64,000 nt of DNA from Bradyrhizobium sp. 139 (GCF_023074175.1 NZ_JADPKS010000078.1:62001-126000), one strand, 5' to 3'. Positions 55,174 through 63,758 are shown, numbered from the stretch's first letter. A program made the numbers and translations. The notes: a model not told the origin generated them from the sequence alone.

Positions 55174-55341
55174 GGCCTGGTGTTCACCATTGAGCCGTTC
55201 CTGTCCTTTGGCGCCGAGTGGGACGAGGATGGTGATGATCCATGGACGCTCTACAGCAGCCCCGAGGCGCCTACCGTTCAGTACGAACACACGGTTATCG
55301 CAACCCGGAATGGACCTTTGATCGTTACATTGGCGGGTTGA
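55174..55341 (+). pseudogene. C-terminal fragment of a type I methionine aminopeptidase
   Basis: 55 codons to a TGA at 55341 read GLVFTIEPFLSFGAEWDEDG, then WTLYSSPEAPTVQYEHTVIA and TRNGPLIVTLAG. This matches the end of type I methionine aminopeptidases (VFTIEPML..., QYEHT.VVT), including the metal-ligand Glu residues in IEP and YEHT. There is no start, and the preceding 190 residues with the other metal ligands are absent. It abuts the dctA remnant tail to tail of decay. Confidence 0.8.
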
Positions 55342-55425
55342 AGCAATCTCCGCGACGCGCCTTCAGCAGCGCGCAAAAGATTCTTTCAGGCGATCGTGCA
55401 GAGGTGTTGCGCGCGAACCACCTTG

Positions 55426-55647
55426 TCACGCCACGAGATCCAGTAGCCGGCATGATCCGCGCACCAGCACCTTGCGTCCGGTCGGCGTCATCGAAGGTAC
55501 GCCGTCACTGATAACGATGAGGCCTAGCTTGACGAGGCTTTCGATGAGATAAGCTTTCGAGAAGCGACCATTCGACACCGGGTTGCGAAGCGCCTTCAGC
55601 GCTTCCCACTGGTCCGGTGAAAGATCGAAATCGACGTCGTTGTTCAT
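55426..55647 (-). CDS. Small hypothetical protein with winged-helix-like pattern, 73 aa
   Basis: ATG at 55647 with AGAGGC just upstream. MNNDVDFDLSPDQWEALKAL, then RNPVSNGRFSKAYLIESLVK, LGLIVISDGVPSMTPTGRKV. The helix-helix-strand-strand order with TPTGRKVL near the end resembles a minimal MarR/winged-helix fragment. Small proteins starting like this are common in Bradyrhizobium; function unknown. The 84 bp between it and the aminopeptidase fragment show nothing. Confidence 0.6.
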   Translation of the reverse strand: MNNDVDFDLSPDQWEALKALRNPVSNGRFSKAYLIESLVKLGLIVISDGVPSMTPTGRKVLVRGSCRLLDLVA

Positions 55648-55998
55648 GTTGCCTCTAGCGGTAATACCGTTGGCACGCTCCTGTTAACGGCGCTGCATGA
55701 AAACCATGCGACGACATTGAGTCCGGAATTCGGTGAGTTGTTTAGAACGTCTCTTCACAAATTGCCGCACATCATTGCATCACAAGAACTAAGATCGTTT
55801 ACAGGCAAATACCGTTCCGATTTCCGATCACTAATTGATGATCTGCTCTTGATCATGCGGAGCCTGCCGCAGTGCACTAGAAGCATCGCTGTCCCATTCT
55901 GCGTCGCAATAAACACAGAAATCTTGAGGCGAAGGGTTCGGGATTCTGTTACGCTAATTTGCAGGCGAATGGCTTTCACACGACAGGAGTGTGAGTGC

Positions 55999-56181
55999 AT
56001 GAACAGGCTGGTGGAAATTCGCAATCAGGAATTTCTGTGTCGCGAGCGCGCCGCGCTGGATTCCGAGCGCCGGGTGTTCTGGCTTGCGCAGGCCCAGGAA
56101 TGGGAGCAGCGCGCGCTCGACGAAATCGCCTACCACTTCCGAGAGTGCAATATCGCTCAAGCGGAGCTGGCGCGAAGCTGA
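55999..56181 (+). CDS. Small hypothetical protein, 60 aa
   Basis: The ATG at 55999 follows AGGAGTGTGAGTGC; upstream in-frame codons from 55717 have lower GC and no family resemblance, so the short form is chosen. MNRLVEIRNQEFLCRERAAL, then DSERRVFWLAQAQEWEQRAL, DEIAYHFRECNIAQAELARS: a charged helical protein with Trp/Glu periodicity, possibly a two-helix coiled coil. Family unnamed; function unknown. It converges on the VWA gene with 21 bp between the stops. Confidence 0.6.
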   Translation: MNRLVEIRNQEFLCRERAALDSERRVFWLAQAQEWEQRALDEIAYHFRECNIAQAELARS

Positions 56182-56202
56182 CGTTTGCCGTGAATTTGTG
56201 GC

Positions 56203-57582
56203 CTACTGATAAGTCGCCACGATATCGGACACCGCTCGCTCGAGCTGCTGTGCGGTAGCGCATTGGCGCACGACACTGCAAAAGGTCGCGTAGCGCGGCA
56301 TCTCGGAATCGCCAAAACCCCAGGCGAGCCGTCCTTCGGGATTGAGCCAGACCACGCGCTTCGAGCGCTCAGAGATACGGCGCAAGATGTCGGCGCGCGG
56401 GTCGAGATTGTTGCTGCGGGCGTCGCCGAGAACGATCACCGTGGTCTGCGGCGTCAGCATGCGCATAAACTCCTTCTCGAAATCGACCAGAGAGGAGCCG
56501 TAATCGGATGAGCCGAAGCCGACCTTGGACATGATCTCGGCCATCGCCTCTTCCGGCGACTGCTTTTCCAGGATGTCGCTGACTTCGATCAGATGCGAGG
56601 AGAAGGCGAAGGAGCGGACGTCGTCGACCACCTCGTGCAGCGAGTGGATCAGGAGCAGGAAGAAATCGGAGACCTGCGCGACCGAGCCGGAGACGTCGCA
56701 GAGCGCAACAATTTTCGGACGGTCGCGGTGCTTGCGTTTCCAAGCCGTGAGGAAGGGCACGCCACTCCAGGCGGCGTTGCGGCGCAGTGTGCGGCGGACG
56801 TCGAGATGGCCGCGGCGCTGGCGCTTGCGCGGCTTCGAATAGCGCTCGCGCAGGCGCCGCGCGATCTGGCGGATGAGGGCGCGCATCTGCTCGAGCTGGC
56901 GCCGCTCGATGCGGGCGAGCGGCGCGTTGCGCAGGATTTCGTTGCGGAGATTTTCGGTCTCTTCGCGGGCATAGAGCGCAAGCCCTTGCGAGACGGTGTC
57001 GCGCACCGCTTCACGCAAGGCATCGAGCGCGGCGCGCAGGCGCTCGGCGAGCGCCGGATTGCTCGCGGTCAACTCGTCGAGATCGTCGCGCAGGCGCTGA
57101 AGGCCCATGGCGTCGAGGATGCGGCTGGAGAAGATACCGCGCTGGGTCGAGTAGCGGATGTCGGAGAGCGAGGCTGCACCAGAGGCACTGGCGATGGCGG
57201 CTGCGATCGCGTTGCGATCCTGCGACAGCAGCATCTGCGCAAGTGGGCCTAATCCTTCGGGACGCTGACTTTCGCCCGCTTCGCCCGTCGCATCGGATGA
57301 GGGCGACTGATCCGGGTCCTGCGAGGCATCGGCGTCGCTGTCGGCCTCGCGCTGATCCTGCCGCGGCTCGGGCTGGCTGAAGAACAGGTCAAAACAATCG
57401 CCGAGTGCGAGCTTCTCGTCCTGCGACTTGGCGAGAGTCAGGAGCAGCGCATCGCGCAGGATGGCGCGGTCGGAAAAGCCGACTTGCCTGACCGCGCGCA
57501 TCGCATCGATGCTTTCGGCGGGCGAAACGTGGACGCCGGCACCGCGCGCAGCCCGAAAGAAACGATGGAGGTTCTCCCGCAT
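56203..57582 (-). CDS. VWA-domain protein of CoxE-like family
   Basis: 459 residues. The N-terminal part is helical with an acidic linker (READSDADASQDPDQSPSSD). The C-terminal von Willebrand A domain has the MIDAS motif CDVSGSV and GSSDYGSSLVDFEKEF, TTVIVLGDARSNN. A strongly basic stretch (RYSKPRKRQRRGHLDVRRTL) precedes the domain. Partner of the MoxR ATPase gene, which ends 6 bp upstream. Such MoxR/VWA pairs act as chaperones that insert cofactors or assemble enzyme complexes (for example CoxD/CoxE for CO dehydrogenase). The client is not evident here. Confidence 0.87.
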   Translation of the reverse strand: MRENLHRFFRAARGAGVHVSPAESIDAMRAVRQVGFSDRAILRDALLLTLAKSQDEKLALGDCFDLFFSQPEPRQDQREADSDADASQDPDQSPSSDATGEAGESQRPEGLGPLAQMLLSQDRNAIAAAIASASGAASLSDIRYSTQRGIFSSRILDAMGLQRLRDDLDELTASNPALAERLRAALDALREAVRDTVSQGLALYAREETENLRNEILRNAPLARIERRQLEQMRALIRQIARRLRERYSKPRKRQRRGHLDVRRTLRRNAAWSGVPFLTAWKRKHRDRPKIVALCDVSGSVAQVSDFFLLLIHSLHEVVDDVRSFAFSSHLIEVSDILEKQSPEEAMAEIMSKVGFGSSDYGSSLVDFEKEFMRMLTPQTTVIVLGDARSNNLDPRADILRRISERSKRVVWLNPEGRLAWGFGDSEMPRYATFCSVVRQCATAQQLERAVSDIVATYQ

Positions 57583-57588
57583 CGCGTG

Positions 57589-58536
57589 TCAACCGAAGAC
57601 GTTGGACCGTGCCGCTTTGGCAATGAAGGTCGTAACTTGCGGCGTTGCTGCCTCGATGTCGGACTCGTATTTCAGAAGCACATTGAGCGTGTCCTTGACG
57701 ATGGCCGTATCGAGCTCTCTGGCCTGAAGCAGCACCAGCACGCGCGCCCAGTCGATGGTCTCGCTGACCGAGGGCAGCTTCTTCAGGTCGAGCGAACGGA
57801 TCTCATGAATGAAGCCGACCATCTGCCGGCGCAGCGTCTGCGAGATGTTCGGCACGCGGCTCTCGACGATGCGCTCCTCGAGTCGCTGCTCCGGGAAGCC
57901 GATATGCAGATGCAGGCAGCGCCGCTTCAGGGCGTCGCCGAGATCGCGCTCGCTATTGGAGGTGAGGATCACCGTCGGCGGCGTGATCGCCGAGACCGTG
58001 CCGAGCTCGGGGATCGTGACCTGGAAATCAGAGAGGATTTCCAGCAGCAGCGATTCGAACTCCGCGTCCGACTTGTCGATCTCGTCGATCAGGAGCACGC
58101 AGCCGCCCGGCTGCTCCAGCGCCTGGAGCAGAGGACGCGGCTCGACGAACTCCTTGGAGAAGAACACGTCGCCGAAATCGTGGAGCTGCTCGAGTGCGGC
58201 ATGCAGCGTCCGCGCGCCGCCGAGGACTTCGCCGAGCTTGTCCTTGAGGATCTGGGTATAGAGAAGCTGCTTGGCGTATTTCCACTCGTAGAGCGCCTTG
58301 GCCTCGTCGAGGCCCTCGTAGCATTGCAGGCGGATCATCTTCATGCCGCGCCAGGCGGCAATCGCCTTGGCAAGCTCGGTCTTGCCGACGCCCGCGGGGC
58401 CCTCGACCAGGATCGGCTTCTCGATCTGCTGCGACAAATAGACGGCGGTCGCGATCTGCCGGCTCGCGATGTAACCCTGCGCGGCGAGGCCGCTCTCCAC
58501 TGCCTCGATCGCGGTCGAGGGCTTCTGTTCAGCCAC
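57589..58536 (-). CDS. MoxR-family AAA+ ATPase
   Basis: 315 residues. Walker A VEGPAGVGKTELAKAIAAW, Walker B CVLLIDEIDKSDAEFESLLL, sensor 1 TVILTSNSERDLGDALKRR and the arginine finger region RRCLHLHIGFPEQRLEERIV define the MoxR class. It forms a hexameric ATPase that, with the VWA protein encoded 6 bp downstream, remodels a metalloenzyme or complex. A molybdo-enzyme such as the xanthine dehydrogenase in this window is one candidate client, but the genes are 15 kb apart. Confidence 0.9.
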   Translation of the reverse strand: MAEQKPSTAIEAVESGLAAQGYIASRQIATAVYLSQQIEKPILVEGPAGVGKTELAKAIAAWRGMKMIRLQCYEGLDEAKALYEWKYAKQLLYTQILKDKLGEVLGGARTLHAALEQLHDFGDVFFSKEFVEPRPLLQALEQPGGCVLLIDEIDKSDAEFESLLLEILSDFQVTIPELGTVSAITPPTVILTSNSERDLGDALKRRCLHLHIGFPEQRLEERIVESRVPNISQTLRRQMVGFIHEIRSLDLKKLPSVSETIDWARVLVLLQARELDTAIVKDTLNVLLKYESDIEAATPQVTTFIAKAARSNVFG

Positions 58537-58682
58537 GAAAAGGGCGCTCCCAAAGGTCTTGCTTGAGGCTTGTTCTGCCTGCGTTCACCGCAAAGAACAA
58601 GCCTCGTTTGGGAGACATCAGACCCGCGTGAACGGCGTTTTTTCCACTGAACGCAAATAGTTGAGCGGTTCGCCGACCGCGG

Positions 58683-58883
58683 TCAGTGCCGCAGCAGCTC
58701 CGGCTTGCGGATGGTCTGTCTGACCTCGGCGCCGCAATCGGCGCATTCATAGACGAAGTCGATCTTGGCAAGGCTCCAATGCGGCTCGACCTCGCGAACA
58801 TACATTGGCAGGAATCCCATGCACGTCGGGCAAATCACAGGCGCGATCTCGGTGTCCTGATGATGCTGTACATAAGCTGGCAT
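58683..58883 (-). CDS. Small zinc-ribbon protein, 66 aa
   Basis: ATG at 58883 after GAAGGAGAGCCGAG. MPAYVQHHQDTEIAPVICPT is followed by CMGFLPMYVREVEPHWSLAK and FVYECADCGAEVRQTIRKPE. Two CxxC knuckles (PVICPTCMG and YECADCGAE) spaced about 30 residues form a likely zinc ribbon. No partner domain. Common small protein of Bradyrhizobium; function unknown, possibly nucleic-acid or protein binding. Confidence 0.7.
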   Translation of the reverse strand: MPAYVQHHQDTEIAPVICPTCMGFLPMYVREVEPHWSLAKIDFVYECADCGAEVRQTIRKPELLRH

Positions 58884-59106
58884 CTCGGCTCTCCTTCGCA
58901 GGCGACCACCAACCCCGCGCAAAGGCTACTGCCGGTCGCCCGAAGGTCGTCATCAACTCCTTCGAACAGAGGCGGAACGGCGGGCGTTTGTCGTTCGCTG
59001 TGACATTCTTGTCACGTCTCTGTACTGTAACGGGCGGATCAAATACCTATTTCTCCGGCCGATCAGGTTTTCTGACCATCACTGCAACGATAAGGGAGCA
59101 ACGCCC

Positions 59107-60081
59107 ATGACGCATGCCATTCGTTTTCACAAGACCGGCGGCCCGGAAGTCCTCGTCTGGGAGGAAGTCAGCGTCGGCAAGCCCGGACCGGGCGAGGCGC
59201 GCATCCGCCACACCGCCGTCGGTCTCAACTTCGTCGACATCTACAATCGCTCCGGTGTGTATCCCGCGCAATTGCCGAGCGGTCTTGGCAGCGAGGCGGC
59301 TGGCGTCGTCGAGGAAGTCGGGCAGGGCGTCACCGATCTGAAGCCCGGCGATCGCGTCGCCTATGGCGCATCGCCGCTCGGTGCCTATGCCGAGGCACGG
59401 CTGATCCCGGCTGACCGACTGTTGAAGCTGCCCGACGGCGTCGACGACAAGACCGCGGCGGCGATGATGCTCAAGGGGCTCACCACGCAATATCTGATCC
59501 GGCAGACCTATCGCGTGAAGGCCGGCGACACCATCCTGCTCCACGCCGCGGCCGGCGGCGTTGGCCTGATCCTGAGCCAGTGGGCCAAACATCTTGGCGC
59601 AACCGTGATCGGTACCGTTAGCAACGACGAGAAGGCCAAGCTCGCCAAGGCGCATGGTTGCGATCATGTCATCATCTACACGCGCGAGGATTTCGTGAAG
59701 CGCGTGGACGAGATCACGGGTGGCAAGAAGGTGCCGGTGGTCTACGACTCCGTCGGCAAGGATACGTTCCTGAAGTCGCTGGATTGCCTCGCGCCGCTTG
59801 GCGTGGCGGCGCTGTTTGGTGCGTCCTCCGGCGCTGTCGAGCCGCTCAATCTCGGCTTGCTCGCGCAGAAGGGCTCGCTCTACGTCACCCGGCCGACGCT
59901 GTTCACCTATGCCGCCAAACGCGAGAACCTGGTTGCAATGGCAGGCGAACTGTTCGACGTCGTCAAGTCCGGCGCAGTCAAGATCGAGGTGCGTCAGACT
60001 TACCCGCTGAAGGACGCCGCCAAGGCGCATGCCGATCTCGCCGCGCGCAAGACCACGGGATCGACCGTTCTCACGGTGTGA
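59107..60081 (+). CDS. NADPH:quinone oxidoreductase (zinc-independent MDR family)
   Basis: 324 residues; ATG at 59107 after AAGGGAGCAACGCCC. Medium-chain dehydrogenase fold without the zinc-ligand cysteines: N-terminal GroES-like part (VGLNFVDIYNRSGVYPAQLP), Rossmann motif LLHAAAGGVGLILSQWAK, GATVIGTVSNDEKAKLAKAH and the QOR signature GAYAEARLIPADRLLKLPDG. It reduces quinones using NADPH, limiting semiquinone formation. No operon partner; the 224-bp upstream gap (58884-59106) contains no gene. Confidence 0.93.
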   Translation: MTHAIRFHKTGGPEVLVWEEVSVGKPGPGEARIRHTAVGLNFVDIYNRSGVYPAQLPSGLGSEAAGVVEEVGQGVTDLKPGDRVAYGASPLGAYAEARLIPADRLLKLPDGVDDKTAAAMMLKGLTTQYLIRQTYRVKAGDTILLHAAAGGVGLILSQWAKHLGATVIGTVSNDEKAKLAKAHGCDHVIIYTREDFVKRVDEITGGKKVPVVYDSVGKDTFLKSLDCLAPLGVAALFGASSGAVEPLNLGLLAQKGSLYVTRPTLFTYAAKRENLVAMAGELFDVVKSGAVKIEVRQTYPLKDAAKAHADLAARKTTGSTVLTV

Positions 60082-60111
60082 TCTCCAGCCGGACGGCGGC
60101 GCAGGCCTCCG

Positions 60112-60387
60112 TCACGTCCGCTCATGCTTGCGCAGCTCGCGGGCATGATCGAGGCGGATCGCCTGGAGGTCGACTTCTCCAGGCGGAACCTGGGGGAGGA
60201 CGGCCTCGCTCAGGATAGCCTCGGTCACGTCCTCGACCGAATTCTCCGCGATTTCGTGGATGAACGAGATGTTTTGATATTCACCCGAAGCGATGCGGGA
60301 GATGACCTCGCGCCTTGTGATTTCGGGATCGACGACTGCCTCGCGTCCGCGCCGCCCGTAGTCGATCATCACAACGAAATACTGCAT
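60112..60387 (-). CDS. Hypothetical protein, 91 aa
   Basis: The ATG at 60387 opens MQYFVVMIDYGRRGREAVVD, then PEITRREVISRIASGEYQNI and FIHEIAENSVEDVTEAILSE. The later VPPGEVDLQAIRLDHARELR is helical. An upstream in-frame extension to 60576 overlaps the repressor gene region and is rejected. Mixed alpha/beta fold, cytoplasmic. Similar short proteins are widespread in Bradyrhizobium without known function. The ribosome binding site (GGAT) is weak. Confidence 0.65.
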   Translation of the reverse strand: MQYFVVMIDYGRRGREAVVDPEITRREVISRIASGEYQNISFIHEIAENSVEDVTEAILSEAVLPQVPPGEVDLQAIRLDHARELRKHERT

Positions 60388-60485
60388 GAAACGATCCTGC
60401 CGCGCCCCGTAGCCGGGGCGCGGCAGAGTATTTAGGAAAAACGGAATCAAGTCAAGGAGGATTTCCAGAAATCGGAAATCGACGC

Positions 60486-61094
60486 CTATTTGCTCTTCTT
60501 GCGAGGACGTGCCGACTTGGCGCGCAGCCGCTCGAGCTGACCTTTGGGCATGGACAGGCAGATCTCGCCGACCCACTCGAGCTTGACGCCCACGATCGGC
60601 TTGGCGTTGAAGCTAGTAAGATTGACGACTGAGGGGGTTTTGCCCCGCTCGATGGTCTTCAGATAGCGTTCCCCGGTCTTGAGTCGCACCGCCGCCTCTT
60701 CGCCGTAGAAGCTCGACAGCGGGTGGCGCTGGTCCTTGTAGACCACGACCACGTCGCCGCTCTCGTATTTCGGCAGCATCGAATCGCCGACGATCTCGAA
60801 GGCGACCGTCTCTTCCATGATCGGGAAGGGCAGGGCGACGTCGCCGAGCCCCTCCGGCGGAACCTGTTCATAATCGGGCTCGATCACCGCGCCGGCCCCG
60901 ACGCGGCCCATGATCGGCGCGAGATTGAGCTCAAGATATTCCATGATCGGAATAATTTCGGACGCCTTCACCAAGCGCTCCCCCCCAAGGATCTCCGATA
61001 CTGCGCCGGGCCGCACGCCCATGGCCTCCGCCAGACCGCCCTTGCTCTTGCCCGTCTTCTCCAGGCCCCGCTCGATCATTGCAACGTCCAACAT
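60486..61094 (-). CDS. S24-peptidase (LexA/CI-like) transcriptional repressor
   Basis: 202 residues. An N-terminal HTH (KTGKSKGGLAEAMGVRPGAV, then SEILGGERLVKASEII) is joined to a self-cleaving S24 domain. A candidate cleavage pair Ala67-Gly68 (GRVGAGAVIEP), nucleophile Ser105 (IVGDSMLPKYESGD) and Lys139 (AAVRLKTGERYLK) are all present. Such repressors cut themselves when activated by RecA filaments, as LexA and phage CI do. The gene is divergent from a GcrA-like gene with a 162-bp gap containing candidate operators. A phage-derived or SOS-like switch is inferred. Confidence 0.87.
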   Translation of the reverse strand: MLDVAMIERGLEKTGKSKGGLAEAMGVRPGAVSEILGGERLVKASEIIPIMEYLELNLAPIMGRVGAGAVIEPDYEQVPPEGLGDVALPFPIMEETVAFEIVGDSMLPKYESGDVVVVYKDQRHPLSSFYGEEAAVRLKTGERYLKTIERGKTPSVVNLTSFNAKPIVGVKLEWVGEICLSMPKGQLERLRAKSARPRKKSK

Positions 61095-61133
61095 GGTGAT
61101 TCCCTCGATTGCCCAGCGTCTCGCCTCTTGTAA

Positions 61134-61206
61134 TCCGAAATTCGGAATCGATGCAATTATGAATATCAGAATTGTCGCTTGACTTCTACTTCGGAATACC
61201 GGAATG
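61134..61206. promoter_or_regulatory. Candidate operators and promoter between repressor and GcrA-like gene
   Basis: The palindrome TCCGAAATTCGGA (61134-61146) lies 40 bp upstream of the repressor start. The word TTCGGAAT occurs at 61141-61148 and again at 61190-61197, the latter inside TTCGGAATACCGGAA. TTGACT (61179-61184) with GAATGT 17 bp downstream could be the -35/-10 of the rightward gene, so the second site would sit between them and block RNA polymerase. Proposed as the binding region of the S24 repressor; not tested. Confidence 0.45.
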
Positions 61207-61256
61207 TGTGTTTCGCCTTCCGGTCGTGCGATCGGAGGAAATCACGGGACAGCAGC

Positions 61257-61790
61257 ATGGAACCGGGCCATTGGCCGTCGGAGCACTCCGACGCGCTTCG
61301 CGACCATTTTCTCAAAGGCATGTCTTATGCCGAGATAGGACGGGAGATTAACGCAAGATTTGGAACGGCTTATACGCGCAACGCGGTGGTCGGCCGCGCC
61401 AAGCGGCTCGGGCTCGTTGCGCCAGCACGGATGATGAGCCCGTCGATCGTGCCGTCTTTGTCGGGCGAGGCCTGGCTGCCTTCGCCGCGCCGGCCGGCAG
61501 TGCCGTACCTGAACGTGCCGCCGAAGTCCGCGCTGAAACCTGCCGCGCGGGTCAAGTTGCGGTGTGTCGGCGTCCAGCCCCGCCTGATCCCGCTGGTCGA
61601 GCTCGGGCGCGACGATTGCCGCTATCCCTATGGCGGCGACAAGGACGGGGAGCAGATCACCTTCTGCGGCCATCCGCGCCAGCCGGGCTCCAGCTATTGC
61701 ACGCCGCATGCCCGCCTGACGCGAAGGTCTGAAGCTGCGTCCGCCCGTGCAGCCGGCCCCGTCGTATTGAGGCTGATCTCTGCCGCCTGA
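61257..61790 (+). CDS. GcrA-family regulator with Cys/His C-terminal domain
   Basis: 177 residues from the ATG at 61257 (GGAGGAA is about 17 bases upstream, longer than ideal). N-terminal GcrA-type HTH: HFLKGMSYAEIGREINARFG then TRNAVVGRAKRLGLVAPARM. C-terminal GcrA-type motif IPLVELGRDDCRYPYGGDKD, ITFCGHPRQPGSSYCTPHAR, with three Cys and two His for a metal or sigma70-contact fold. GcrA acts with sigma70 at GANTC-containing promoters. This copy is divergent from the S24 repressor and probably under its control, so it may be a phage-like or damage-inducible paralogue. Confidence 0.8.
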   Translation: MEPGHWPSEHSDALRDHFLKGMSYAEIGREINARFGTAYTRNAVVGRAKRLGLVAPARMMSPSIVPSLSGEAWLPSPRRPAVPYLNVPPKSALKPAARVKLRCVGVQPRLIPLVELGRDDCRYPYGGDKDGEQITFCGHPRQPGSSYCTPHARLTRRSEAASARAAGPVVLRLISAA

Positions 61791-61830
61791 CGGGACCGCT
61801 ATCCGTTCAATTTTGCAAGGGAGTATCCGA

Positions 61831-62406
61831 GTGGCACGTGCTCGACGCAACAAGTCCTACAGATTGACTGGAATCTGCGACCGGCGATCGCAAGAGGTGC
61901 CGTTCAATGCCGAGGTGGTGGAGGTCGAGATCGACAATCCGCTGGCGCTTGATGCCGGCGAGAAGATCGTAGCCGTGCGGTCGATCCGCGGCGACCCGCT
62001 CGGCCGGTTGCACGCGCATCACCAAGTCGACGAGGCGCAATATCGCGGCGGGCGCGCCTTCCAGAACGATTGGGAGAGGGCGGAGCGCGGGCCCCAGGCG
62101 GTGGACCCGACGCGCGAATATGTCGATGGCACGCGCTCGCGCGAGCCCGTCACCGAGAGCCAACGCCAGGCTGTGCTGCGCCTGAATTTGGTCGAGCGCG
62201 AACTCGGTACCGACGGCGCCGCGCTGGTGCACGACGTACTGGTGCTGGGGCTGACCATGGATCAGATCGGGGAGCGCCGCGCCGTCCATACCCAACGCTG
62301 GAAGGACTATTTCGCACGGCGCTTTCGCGAATGCCTGGACCGGCTGGCGCTGGTCTACGGCTTTGCAACGGAAGGCGAGGCTCGGCGCGCACAGCGGTGT
62401 CGATGA
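61831..62406 (+). CDS. Hypothetical helical protein, DUF6456-like C-terminus
   Basis: 191 residues from a GTG at 61831 with AAGGGAGTATCCGA upstream. N-terminal part: ARRNKSYRLTGICDRRSQEV PF (basic, beta), then DPLGRLHAHHQVDEAQYRGG. The C-terminal 75 residues (QRQAVLRLNLVERELGTDGA, HDVLVLGLTMDQIGERRAVH, RWKDYFARRFRECLDRLALV) read as helices ending in a sigma-like HTH and resemble DUF6456-type phage/rhizobial proteins. It follows the GcrA-like gene by 40 bp and could be in its operon. Probably DNA-binding; exact role unknown. Confidence 0.65.
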   Translation: MARARRNKSYRLTGICDRRSQEVPFNAEVVEVEIDNPLALDAGEKIVAVRSIRGDPLGRLHAHHQVDEAQYRGGRAFQNDWERAERGPQAVDPTREYVDGTRSREPVTESQRQAVLRLNLVERELGTDGAALVHDVLVLGLTMDQIGERRAVHTQRWKDYFARRFRECLDRLALVYGFATEGEARRAQRCR

Positions 62407-62452
62407 CGGCGGCGCGCCTGCTGGCTCGGCCGCAGGCGCACCTGTCCGCTCC

Positions 62453-62809
62453 TTATGGATGCGGCACGATCTGGCAAGGCGTCGTATAGGGCTCGACACG
62501 GAGCGATGCGTTGGCCAAGATCCCGATCTTGGCGGTCGGCGCAAGTTGCAATTCGCCGTTCGGGCCGCGATGCACGTTGTACTGCCAGACCGTGAGGTCG
62601 CCCTTCTGCGCCAGCGCGTGCGCAACCGCGCTCGCATCATTGCCGCCGAGTGCTTGAAGCTCCTCCGCCGATAATCCGACGACGATTTCGTCCTTGATGG
62701 TAACGATCTTGAACAGATTCATCCTGGTCTCCTGCGCCCATGCGCCTTGTATCGAGAGGGTGAGAAGCGCGACCGCGGCGCCCTTGATGGGATCGCAGCG
62801 AGAAAGCAT
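62453..62809 (-). CDS. Exported hypothetical protein, 118 aa
   Basis: ATG at 62809 with AGGA eight bases upstream; signal-like segment PIKGAAVALLTLSIQGAWAQ. Mature part: TRMNLFKIVTIKDEIVVGLS, AEELQALGGNDASAVAHALA, QKGDLTVWQYNVHRGPNGEL, ending VEPYTTPCQIVPHP. It has an alpha/beta mix without known motif. Longer in-frame extension to 63148 has no start signal. The protein is probably periplasmic. It converges on the DUF6456-like gene (46 bp between stops). Confidence 0.65.
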   Translation of the reverse strand: MLSRCDPIKGAAVALLTLSIQGAWAQETRMNLFKIVTIKDEIVVGLSAEELQALGGNDASAVAHALAQKGDLTVWQYNVHRGPNGELQLAPTAKIGILANASLRVEPYTTPCQIVPHP

Positions 62810-63427
62810 GCCGTCGTCCTTTGGTGCTGAGGCGCGCCCGAATCGAGAAAGTCCGTCAGCCCTGGCGCCCGTGATCTGCGTGGCCGCTTCGCAACCGCTT
62901 GGTCGTTCAACCTTGAATGACGGTTCATTGGCGGAAATATCTTCAGACCGATGAACCCATGCGAGAGGCCGCGTCCAAACCCGACATGATCTTCCAGGGT
63001 GCATTCGACGCAGCGTGTCGACAAGGAGGCCGATCCTTGGGCGCTGGCCGCATCGCTCGGCTTCATTGGCGGAGGGATCAGACACTGGAGACACCAGGTC
63101 AACGCTCATTTTCGTCGACCATGCAGCCGCCGAGGTCGGACTCAACAATTACGTGTATGCTCTGAAGAAACATTAATCTGACGTCGCCAACCTCCGTTCA
63201 CATCGCAAACACGGCGAAATGCCGCGACGGTTGACAGCGATCGATGCAGTGTGCGTGAGTGATGCCGCTTCTTGACGCAGGTGGGTGACGACGGTCCATA
63301 TTCCTGTTATCCGGAATTGCCGTGGTGCGATGCAGACGAAGCATCGCTACGGCGACGGTTGGGGCTTGCCGGAGGGGTTGTTCCTTGGCATAATTGCAAC
63401 CTGCTCGATGCTTGTCATGGATGCGAG
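62810..63427. other. Gene-poor region; a short orphan coding tail only
   Basis: No gene with a start and ribosome binding site. One frame on the + strand ends STLIFVDHAAAEVGLNNYVY ALKKH-stop at about 63176, which looks like the decayed end of a protein but cannot be identified. The rest shows no repeat or hairpin of note. Confidence 0.4.
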
Positions 63428-63613
63428 ATGAAAAACCTCAATTTCGCGGCTGAACTGCACCTTAAGCTCGGCGCGCCTGCAAGCAGCACCGTCGAAAGTC
63501 TGCGCCTGCTTCGTGCATTCCTGAAACTCGCGCCTCGACAGCGTTTCGAGGTCATTAAGCTGGTCGAAGACCTCGCCACCGAAGAAATCCTTCCCGAGCA
63601 CCCCCTGTCCTGA
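63428..63613 (+). CDS. Small helical hypothetical protein, 61 aa
   Basis: ATG at 63428 after GGATGCGAG; an in-frame upstream ATG at 63272 would add 52 residues with Cys-rich, non-conserved sequence and is not preferred. MKNLNFAAELHLKLGAPASS, then TVESLRLLRAFLKLAPRQRF and EVIKLVEDLATEEILPEHPL: three predicted helices, no membrane or metal motif. Function unknown; stands alone 145 bp before the phasin gene. Confidence 0.55.
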   Translation: MKNLNFAAELHLKLGAPASSTVESLRLLRAFLKLAPRQRFEVIKLVEDLATEEILPEHPLS

Positions 63614-63758
63614 GCCCGGCCACGCGCCGGCCTTACGCCTCGTCCCTCGTTTTCCTGCCGGAGCCGGACCGCCGGGCGCCGTTGGTCCCCTGGGCTGGCC
63701 GCTGGAACGCGACCCGGCAAGTGTGGTATTCAGTTGGGAAAAAGGGAGGAGTACGACC

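Noticed and set aside
54616..55341. A 241-codon open frame on the plus strand as one gene
   Set aside because: Its first two thirds are antisense to the dctA remnant; only the last 55 codons match methionine aminopeptidase, so it is a chance join.
60388..60576. N-terminal extension of the 91-residue hypothetical protein
   Set aside because: It runs antiparallel-free into the end of the repressor gene, lacks a ribosome binding site and has no sensible fold pattern.
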